Source of the DNA: JAVJSF01 sp040219555
Lineage (GTDB): Bacteria > Actinomycetota > Thermoleophilia > Miltoncostaeales > Miltoncostaeaceae
Direction: 5' to 3'
Assembly (NCBI GenBank): GCA_040219555.1
Contig: JAVJSF010000009.1
Location: 434,001 to 498,000 of the forward strand
Length of the DNA: 64,000 nt
Position 1 is the stretch's first letter. Each line of letters opens with the position of its first letter. Made by a program: the position numbers and the translations under genes. The notes beneath the pieces are model-generated. The model had not been told where the DNA came from. It did not search any database and saw only the letters and a list, made by a program, of their open reading frames with translations. Below, in pieces: positions 40,254-46,841 of the stretch.

Positions 40254-42759
40254 AGCGCAGCGTACGCAACGTCTGCTCGCGGATCAGCACACCCCGCGGC
40301 CGCGGGCCGCCGGCCCGTTTCACCACCAGTCGCACCGGAGCCCCCCGGCTGACCACCCGGCTGGTGATCACCAGCGCGCGGGCCCCGCGTGCGCCCAGGT
40401 CGCCGGGCCGCACCACCGTCCTCAGGAGGCGCAGGTTACGGGTGGCACGTCGGGTGCCGATGGCGCTCCCGCGCAGGTGCACCAGGGTGCGTCCGGTGCG
40501 CGCGTCCTGGGCCACCAGGCGGTAGCGCCCCGGGCCGAGGACGCGGATGCGGTGCACCACACGCTCCACGCCGGCCCTGCCGACGGCCTGGGAGCGCGTG
40601 GGGCCGGCCAGGATCACCGGCGGGGTGCGCTCGGGGATGGCGCGCTTCTTCGGACGGACGAGATTGCCCGGGGCGCCCTCCACGCCCTCGGCGGCGGGCG
40701 GGGCGACCACCTGCGGGCCCTCCTCGTCCACCGGGGGCGGCGGCTCGGGCAGCAGCGGGGGCTCCCCGCCGGGCGGGCCCTCGGCCGGCCCGGGCTCCTG
40801 CGGGGCCGGATCCGACACGCGCACCTCGCGGGAGGCGACGGTCGTCAGGCCGGCGTCGTCGGTGTTCCTCGCGACGACCCGGTAGAAGCTGTTCTCCAAG
40901 GTGTCGTGCGGCTCGGCGGTGAAGGCGACCGACGCGCCCGAGCGCGACAGGATCGGGTGGGTGTGGCACACGTTCGGGCAGTGCTCGATCTCCACGGTCC
41001 AACTGGTCCGGCCCGCCGCCGCGTCGCCGTCCGGGTCGAAGATGCCGGCGCTCACGTCGATCCGCGTCCCGCCGCGCACCACGCCCGCCTCCGGTTCCGA
41101 CCGGAGCGTGATCGTGGGCGGCGTACCGACCACCGCCTGGGCGCGAGCCACGTGGGAGCGACCCATGAGGTCGGTGACGCGCAGGGCGACGGGAACGGGG
41201 GCTCCACCGGGGACGACGACCTCGGTCAGGGCGCCCGTGGCGTCGTCGAACTGGCCGTCTCCATCGAGGTCCCACTCGTAGACCAGCGTCGAGGGCTGGG
41301 CGGAGGTGACGCTCTCGGCGCCCGACAGCGTCGCCACGCCACCCGCCTCCGGCGCGGGGGTCGTGCCGATGTGGGCCACGGATCCCGTCTTCATGCGGTT
41401 CAGGCGGCCCAGACCGCTCCCGCCGTCGGTGGCGATAGCCAGCCAGTAGACGTCGCCGTCCTCGGCCTGCACGCCGTCGACGAAGAACGGCAGGTCCGCG
41501 GGGATGTGGCGCGGCTCCACCGCCGAATAGGGCCCGCCGCCAGGGCCCCTCGAGGCCAGCCAGGCACAGCCGCGCACGAAGTCACCCAGCAGCAGCCCGC
41601 TGCCCAGCCCCAGGGGGAGCGGCGCGTCCGCCCGGATCGGGATGACGGTCCCCACCGAGCGGCCCGTCGGGCAGGCCGCGAAGCTGGCGGGCCCGGTCTC
41701 GTCGCCGTAGTAGAGCCACGGCTCCTGGATGGCGTCGAGCGCCCGCAGCGCGGCGCAGTACGGGTGGTCGTGATAGTCCGGAAGCCGGAACTCCGGGTCG
41801 CCCCCCTCGGCGCAGGGCCAGCCGGAGTTGTGGACCACGCCCCCCGCGATGTCCGCGGCCGGGACGCGATCGATCTCCTCGTACTGGAACCAGCCGACGT
41901 TGCTGGCATAGAGGTCGCCCAGCTCGGGGTCGACCGCCATCCGCCAGGGGTTGCGCAGGCCGGTGGCCAGCAGCGCCGGCGCCGGCCCGCTACCCGGCGC
42001 GCGGACATCGTCGAGGCCGAACGACAGGATGGACCCCTCCTGGCCCGACTCCTCGGCCAGGGCGACGGAGTGCTGCGCCTTCCAGGGGCCGCCGAAGCCG
42101 GGCGGATCGTCGCACGGGTCGCCGGGGTAGTCCCAGTAGTCCGGCTGCGGTCCGCGGCTGTCGATGCCGTCGCCCATCGACGCGTACAGCCGCTGCCCGT
42201 CCCGGGACCAGACCAGGTCGCCGGCCGGATGGATGGTGTTGTTGGCACACCAGGCGTCGTGGACGATCTCCACCGAGTCGGCCGGCCCGGTCTCGGGGAC
42301 GGTCGCCGCGGCCAGCACGCCGCGGACCGGGCAGTCGAAGGTCTCGCAGCCGCTTCCCGGCTGGACGATGTCGGTGCCCGGAGGGCCGAGCCGCGAGTTG
42401 AAGGTGAGGTAGAAGCGCCGGTGCCCGGGGCTCTCGTCGTCGTCATAGCCCGGGTCGGCCACCAGTCCGAGGACGGCTCGGTCACCGTCTGTCTGGGCCA
42501 GGTCGAGACCCGCCTCGGAGATGTCGAGGACTCGTCGCGCCGCCGCGTCGCCCGGGGACCACTCGAAGATGGCGCCCCGCTTCTCGGCGATGAGGAACGA
42601 TCCCGACGGGGTCTGCGTCACCGCGGTCGGGGCGATGAATCCCTCCACCAGCGGCTCGCTCACCAGGCGGACGTCCTCGGCGGCGAAGGCGGTCGCGGTG
42701 CCGGCGCAGACCATCAGGCAGGCCGTCAGTAGTCGGAGGGCGACGCGGGGGAGACGCAT
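40252..42759 (-). CDS. Secreted glucose/sorbosone dehydrogenase-like propeller protein (paralogue)
   Basis: 835 residues with the same plan as its downstream neighbour: a signal peptide (LLTACLMVCAGTATAFAAED), a propeller (APTAVTQTPSGSFLIAEKRGAIFEW, DRAVLGLVADPGYDD, LVWSRDGQRLYASMGDG), a PKD-like domain (YEWDLDGDGQFDDATG), the HCPNVCHTHPILS motif, a Pro-rich spacer and a near-identical C-terminal domain (GPTRSQAVGRAGVERVVHRI). The strongest similarity lies in the PKD-like and C-terminal parts, so these may anchor the protein to the surface. The ATG at 42759 is chosen because it starts the signal peptide; upstream frame is spurious. Confidence 0.8.
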   Translation of the reverse strand: MRLPRVALRLLTACLMVCAGTATAFAAEDVRLVSEPLVEGFIAPTAVTQTPSGSFLIAEKRGAIFEWSPGDAAARRVLDISEAGLDLAQTDGDRAVLGLVADPGYDDDESPGHRRFYLTFNSRLGPPGTDIVQPGSGCETFDCPVRGVLAAATVPETGPADSVEIVHDAWCANNTIHPAGDLVWSRDGQRLYASMGDGIDSRGPQPDYWDYPGDPCDDPPGFGGPWKAQHSVALAEESGQEGSILSFGLDDVRAPGSGPAPALLATGLRNPWRMAVDPELGDLYASNVGWFQYEEIDRVPAADIAGGVVHNSGWPCAEGGDPEFRLPDYHDHPYCAALRALDAIQEPWLYYGDETGPASFAACPTGRSVGTVIPIRADAPLPLGLGSGLLLGDFVRGCAWLASRGPGGGPYSAVEPRHIPADLPFFVDGVQAEDGDVYWLAIATDGGSGLGRLNRMKTGSVAHIGTTPAPEAGGVATLSGAESVTSAQPSTLVYEWDLDGDGQFDDATGALTEVVVPGGAPVPVALRVTDLMGRSHVARAQAVVGTPPTITLRSEPEAGVVRGGTRIDVSAGIFDPDGDAAAGRTSWTVEIEHCPNVCHTHPILSRSGASVAFTAEPHDTLENSFYRVVARNTDDAGLTTVASREVRVSDPAPQEPGPAEGPPGGEPPLLPEPPPPVDEEGPQVVAPPAAEGVEGAPGNLVRPKKRAIPERTPPVILAGPTRSQAVGRAGVERVVHRIRVLGPGRYRLVAQDARTGRTLVHLRGSAIGTRRATRNLRLLRTVVRPGDLGARGARALVITSRVVSRGAPVRLVVKRAGGPRPRGVLIREQTLRTLR

Positions 42760-42805
42760 CCCCGCAGCATCACGGGGTCCTCGTTCCCGACCTACCGCCG
42801 CACGT

Positions 42806-43603
42806 TCAGTTCCCCGGCCCCTCGTTCGAATAGGTCGCGCGGCCTGCCAGGGATGCCCGGGCGCCCGCCGGGGGTACGGCCCCCCCTCCGACGAGCAGGT
42901 GCGCCCACCTGGTGCGGAACAGCAGCCAGTCGGCGCGCACATCCGGCGTCGACTCCCGCCCGCGCGAGGCCGACTCGTGGTGGATCAGGTGCGCGTCCGC
43001 GGCCAGTGCGGCGGGCCTGCCGGCGCGGGCCGCCCGCAGGCAGAGGTCGACATCGTTGTAGTTGGTGCGCAGCAGCGTCTCGAGACCACCCAGCGCGACG
43101 AACAACTCGCGCGCCACCAGCATGCACGCGCCGGTCACCGCGTCCGGCGCGGGACCCGGCCCCTCCGCTCCGTCCTCGCCGGCCCCGAGGGTCTCGGGGC
43201 GTCCGTCCACGAGCGCGATGCCGCGGTGCTGCACCGACCCGTCCGGGTGGTGCAGCACCGCTCCCACCGGCCCGGTATCCGGCCCTGCCGCGGCCACCAT
43301 CGCCCCCAGCCAGCGGTCGTCGCGGATCTCGATGTCGTCGTTGAGCAGCAGGACGAACTCGCGCCGCGAGGCCGCGGCGCCGACGTTGATCAGGAGCGAG
43401 AAGTTGAAGGGCGCGTCCACGCGGAGCGGCGTGGCGCCCGCGGAGGCGATGGCGCGCGCGACGGCCGGGTCGCGCGATCCGTTGTCGACCACCAGGACCT
43501 CCGCCTCGGGCGCGGTGGCGGCGAGGCCCCGCAGCACCGTGTCCAGCATCTGCGGGTTGTCGCGGGTGGGGATGATGACGCTGACCCGCCGGGAGTCGCT
43601 CAC
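42806..43603 (-). CDS. Glycosyltransferase family 2 (rhamnosyl-like)
   Basis: 265 residues. A GT-A fold with VSVIIPTRDNPQMLDTVLRGL, EVLVVDNGSRDP, NFSLLINVGAAASRREFVLLLNDDIEI (the LLNDD metal site), HPDGSVQHRGIAL and NYNDVDLCLRAARAGRPA. The HPDGxxQHxG and NDDxE set is typical of rhamnosyltransferase-like GT2 enzymes with a GT/coiled-coil partner. The GTG overlaps the upstream stop (GTGA), so the two are coupled. Confidence 0.87.
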   Translation of the reverse strand: MSDSRRVSVIIPTRDNPQMLDTVLRGLAATAPEAEVLVVDNGSRDPAVARAIASAGATPLRVDAPFNFSLLINVGAAASRREFVLLLNDDIEIRDDRWLGAMVAAAGPDTGPVGAVLHHPDGSVQHRGIALVDGRPETLGAGEDGAEGPGPAPDAVTGACMLVARELFVALGGLETLLRTNYNDVDLCLRAARAGRPAALAADAHLIHHESASRGRESTPDVRADWLLFRTRWAHLLVGGGAVPPAGARASLAGRATYSNEGPGN

Positions 43604-44268
43604 GGCCGGCCTCCCCGTCCGCGCGATGCGACCAGGCGCCGGATCGCGCGCAGCGGCGCGAGCATCCGCCAGAGGCGGCTGCCCAGGATGGCGTCGAGCC
43701 GGGCCTGGGTGGCCAGTCGTTCCCGGTCGGTTGCGTGGAGCTGGGCGTCCATCTGCGCGATCCGCTCGATGAGGTGGTCGCGGTGATCCTCCAGCGCCCG
43801 CTGGTGCCGCGAGCGCAGGGCCACCTCCTCGTCGTGGGCCGCCTGCGCGGTGCGCTCGGCCTCGCGCACCGCCGCCAGCCAGGCGCGTGCCTCCACCATG
43901 CGCGCGGCCAGCTCCACCCGTCGGGGCGGGCGGGCCGGCGGCGTCCACCCGTGTCCCTCCAACCACTCCAGCCGCTCGCACAGGCCGGCGGCGTCGCCGA
44001 ACACGCACTCCACGCGACCCGTCGCCTCGAGGTGCTCCGCCGCACCATCCGCGCCCAGGTGAAGCAGCCAGCACCGGCCGCGCGCCTGGGCCTCACGCGC
44101 CTGGTCGACCGTCGTGGCGACCACCACCACGACGTCTGCCGGGTCGTCCGCCGCGGCGTATCCCAGGGCGCCCACCGCGGCCGCCAGCGCCGGGTCACGC
44201 ACGGACACACGCGCCCGCGGCGGCACGGCGGGGCCTGCGGCGGACGCCTCGGGGCCGGTGGTGCTCAC
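43600..44268 (-). CDS. Coiled-coil protein of the glycosyltransferase locus
   Basis: 222 residues. Not assigned to a family. Residues 1-110 have an alpha/beta look (RVSVRDPALAAAVGAL, DVVVVVATTVDQARE, CWLLHLGA). A His/Glu/Arg-rich coiled coil follows (about 115-195), then SRLWRMLAPLRAIRRL, a motif often found between a coiled coil and a GT2 domain in larger glycosyltransferases. Here it is a separate gene overlapping the GT2 gene, as if a fused enzyme had been split. Leaderless start: TAGGGT, 6 bases, GTG 44268. Confidence 0.68.
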   Translation of the reverse strand: MSTTGPEASAAGPAVPPRARVSVRDPALAAAVGALGYAAADDPADVVVVVATTVDQAREAQARGRCWLLHLGADGAAEHLEATGRVECVFGDAAGLCERLEWLEGHGWTPPARPPRRVELAARMVEARAWLAAVREAERTAQAAHDEEVALRSRHQRALEDHRDHLIERIAQMDAQLHATDRERLATQARLDAILGSRLWRMLAPLRAIRRLVASRGRGGRP

Positions 44269-44274
44269 GCGCGG

Positions 44275-44280
44275 ACCCTA
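44275..44280 (-). promoter_or_regulatory. -10 box (TAGGGT) for the coiled-coil/GT2 unit
   Basis: TAGGGT then 6 bases to GTG 44268 on the minus strand. A leaderless layout. Confidence 0.58.
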
Positions 44281-44322
44281 CGCCCGCAGAAGCGCCGCCG
44301 CGAGCGGGCGGGGCCCGTGTAC

Positions 44323-44328
44323 TAGGCT
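44323..44328 (+). promoter_or_regulatory. -10 box (TAGGCT) for the LegB-like operon
   Basis: TAGGCT lies 40 bases before the TTG start at 44369, leaving a leader of about 34 bases with a Shine-Dalgarno site. It is a leadered promoter, unlike most in this window. Confidence 0.5.
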
Positions 44329-44356
44329 CGCCGGGCCCGAGATCACAGCACCGGAC

Positions 44357-44364
44357 AAGGGGGA
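44357..44364 (+). promoter_or_regulatory. Ribosome binding site supporting a TTG start
   Basis: AAGGGGGA, then CCGA, then TTG 44369. This decides the start of the LegB-like gene: upstream in-frame codons run through the divergent promoter and the opposite gene. Confidence 0.65.
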
Positions 44365-44368
44365 CCGA

Positions 44369-45346
44369 TTGGGGCTTTTCGCCGTCACCGGGGCGGGGGG
44401 ATTCATCGGGGGACACCTGGTCGAGCGCCTGCTGGGCGACGGTCACCGGGTACGCGCGCTGGTGCGCTACTCCTCGACCTCGTCGATCGGCTTCCTGGAC
44501 AGCGCGCGCGCCCGTCATCCCGAGGCGCTGGAGATCGTCCACGGCGATGTCGAGGACCCCGCCTGCATGGTGCGCCTGATCGACGGCTGCGAGCGGGTAC
44601 TGCACCTGGCGGCGCTGATCGGCATCCCCTACTCGTTCGTGGCCCCCCACCACTACGTCCAGACCAATCTGATGGGGACCCTGAACGTGCTGGAGGCCGC
44701 CCGGGCCGCCGGCGTGGAGCGCCTGGTGCACATCTCGACCTCCGAGACCTACGGCACCGCCCAGTTCGTCCCCATCACCGAGGCCCACCCGGCCCACGCC
44801 CAGTCGCCGTATGCGGCCACCAAGGTGGGCGCCGACCAGCTGGCGCTCTCCTATCAGCGCTCGTTCGGCCTGCCGGTGGTGGTGGTGCGTCCCTTCAACA
44901 CCTACGGCCCGCGCCAGTCCCCCCGGGCGTTCATCCCCACCGTCATCGCCCAGGCGCTGGCCGGCGATGTGATCCGCATGGGCTCGCTGGATCCCCGGCG
45001 CGACCTGAACTACGTCACCGACACGGTCCAGGGCATGGTGGCCGCGGCGATCACCCCCGGGGTGGAGGGCGCCGAGATCAACATCGGCTCGGGGGTCTCG
45101 CACAGCATCGGCGACGTGGCGCGGGCCATCATCGAGCGGGTCAACCCGTCCGCGCGCATCGAGCTGGATCCCGCGCGCGTGCGCCCCGGGGCCTCGGAGG
45201 TGATGGAGCTGGTGGCCGGCATCGAGCGGGCGGGCGAGCTGCTGGGCTACGCCCCCTCGGTGCCGCTGGAGGCGGGCATCGAGCGGGTCATCGAGCACAT
45301 GCGCACCGACGCCGACCTGCGCCACGCCGGGGAGTACCACGTATGA
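44369..45346 (+). CDS. LegB-like NAD-dependent sugar 4,6-dehydratase (SDR)
   Basis: A 325-residue extended SDR. GAGGFIG (8-14) binds NAD, STSETYG (about 123-129) and Y148-x3-K152 form the active site, and RPFNTYGPRQSPRAFIPT is the substrate region. The IPYSFVAPHHYVQTN and AQFVPITEAHP segments match LegB-type UDP-GlcNAc 4,6-dehydratases more than RmlB or Gmd. It likely makes a 4-keto-6-deoxy nucleotide sugar. No aminotransferase or sugar-acid synthase (LegC, LegI) is visible next to it, so the end product is open. It overlaps the nucleotidyltransferase gene (ATGA). Confidence 0.85.
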   Translation: MGLFAVTGAGGFIGGHLVERLLGDGHRVRALVRYSSTSSIGFLDSARARHPEALEIVHGDVEDPACMVRLIDGCERVLHLAALIGIPYSFVAPHHYVQTNLMGTLNVLEAARAAGVERLVHISTSETYGTAQFVPITEAHPAHAQSPYAATKVGADQLALSYQRSFGLPVVVVRPFNTYGPRQSPRAFIPTVIAQALAGDVIRMGSLDPRRDLNYVTDTVQGMVAAAITPGVEGAEINIGSGVSHSIGDVARAIIERVNPSARIELDPARVRPGASEVMELVAGIERAGELLGYAPSVPLEAGIERVIEHMRTDADLRHAGEYHV

Positions 45347-46065
45347 GTCACGGCGCCCGCGCGGTGGTGCTGGCGGGCGGCGAGGGCCGTCGCCTGCGGC
45401 CCTACACCACCATCATCCCCAAGCCCCTGATGCCCCTGGGCGAGCGGGCGATCCTGGAGATCCTGCTGTTGCAGCTGGCCGCCCAGGGCTTCGTGCGGGT
45501 GGACATCTGCGTGGGGTACCTGTCGCACCTGATCCGGGCCTACTTCGGTGCCGGGGAGCGGGTGGGGCTGGAGCTGGTCTACCACGAGGAGCGCACCCCG
45601 CTCGGCACCATCGGGGCGCTCGGGACGATCCCCGACATCGACCCCGATGAGTCCCTGCTGGTGCTCAACGGTGATCTGCTCACCGACCTGGACTTCCACG
45701 GGGTTCTGGCCGGGCACACCGCCCGCGGGGCCGATGCCACCATCTGCGTCACCCGCCGGCGCATCGAGCAGGACTTCGGGGTGATCGACATCACCCCCGA
45801 GGGCACCCTGGGCGCCTACCGCGAGAAGCCGGTCATCGAGGTGACGGTGTCGATCGGGGTCAACGTGGTCACCGGCGAATCGCTGTCGGCCATCGAGCAG
45901 GGCGAGCGCATCGATGTGCCCGACTTCATGCTGCGCACCAAGCAGCGCGGGGGCGTGGTGGCCTGCCACGAGACCGACGCCTTCTGGCTCGATCTGGGCC
46001 GGGTGGACGACTACACGGCCGCCAACGATCTGGTGGCCGAGGACCCCGGGCGCTTCCTGCCGTGA
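45343..46065 (+). CDS. Sugar-phosphate nucleotidyltransferase
   Basis: A 240-residue NTP_transferase domain: VVLAGGEGRRLRPYTTIIPKPLMP (8-31) binds NTP and phosphate, LLVLNGDLLTDLDF carries the metal Asp, then GTIGAL and YREKPVIEVTVSIGVNV. It makes an NDP-sugar from sugar-1-P; the nucleotide is not clear (RmlA/GMP-type subfamily without C-terminal repeats). It is the middle gene of a three-gene unit with two SDR enzymes, joined by ATGA and GTGA overlaps. Confidence 0.88.
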   Translation: MSHGARAVVLAGGEGRRLRPYTTIIPKPLMPLGERAILEILLLQLAAQGFVRVDICVGYLSHLIRAYFGAGERVGLELVYHEERTPLGTIGALGTIPDIDPDESLLVLNGDLLTDLDFHGVLAGHTARGADATICVTRRRIEQDFGVIDITPEGTLGAYREKPVIEVTVSIGVNVVTGESLSAIEQGERIDVPDFMLRTKQRGGVVACHETDAFWLDLGRVDDYTAANDLVAEDPGRFLP

Positions 46066-46841
46066 GCGGCCCGGTGCTGATCACCGGCGCGGGCGGGATG
46101 GTGGGCGGTGCGGTGGCGGCGCACCTGCGCGCCCGCGGCGCGCCGGTGGCGGTTCATGCGGGCCGCGCCGATGGGGCGCTGGATCTACCCGGTGTGGCCG
46201 GGGCACTGGTGGACCGCTGGGCCCCGCGGGTGGTCATCCACTGCGCCGGGCTCACCTACGGGCTCCCCGAGGACCTGTGGCGAGCCAACGTGCTCGCCCC
46301 GATGCGTCTGCTCGACGCGGTGGCCCGCCACTCCCCGGCGGCGCGGCTGGTGCTGGTGGGCTCCTCGGCCGAGTACGGGCTCACCGGACCGGGGGTGTAC
46401 CTGGCCGAGGACGCCCCGTGCCGGCCCGACAGCGAGTACGGGATGTCCAAGCTGGCCACCACCCGCCTCGCGGCCCTGTCGCCGGTGGCGACGGTGGTCG
46501 CGCGGCTGTTCAACCCGGTGCCGAACGATCCCGAGCCGCGCACACTGCTGGGCCGGGTGGCCCGGGCATACGCCGCCGGCGAGACCGAGCCCGCCGGCGC
46601 CGAGCAGGTGCGCGACTTCGTGCCCATCGGGTCCGCCGCGGCCTGCCTCGTCGGCCTCGCCGAGGCCCCGGATCCGCCCCCGCTCGTGAACATCTGCACC
46701 GGGGTCGCGCGCACTGCTGCCGAGCAGTTCGGCCGGCCGCCCCCCGGGGCCGCAGGTGCCTGGTCGGTGGGCGACGCGCGGCTGCTGGCCTCGGTGCTGG
46801 GGTCGGCGGGCGTTCCCCGGGTCAGCGCGCCAGCAGGCTGA
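46062..46841 (+). CDS. NAD-dependent epimerase/dehydratase (SDR)
   Basis: A 259-residue SDR. It has GAGGMVG near residue 8, VVIHCAGLTYGLPEDLWRANVLAPM, LVLVGSSAEYG with the catalytic Ser, and EYGMSKLATTRL with Tyr/Lys. It is shorter than typical 320-residue sugar epimerases, with a trimmed C-terminus. It probably reduces or epimerises the 4-keto sugar from the LegB-like enzyme. Its last 20 bases overlap the end of the convergent GT gene. Confidence 0.82.
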   Translation: MSGPVLITGAGGMVGGAVAAHLRARGAPVAVHAGRADGALDLPGVAGALVDRWAPRVVIHCAGLTYGLPEDLWRANVLAPMRLLDAVARHSPAARLVLVGSSAEYGLTGPGVYLAEDAPCRPDSEYGMSKLATTRLAALSPVATVVARLFNPVPNDPEPRTLLGRVARAYAAGETEPAGAEQVRDFVPIGSAAACLVGLAEAPDPPPLVNICTGVARTAAEQFGRPPPGAAGAWSVGDARLLASVLGSAGVPRVSAPAG

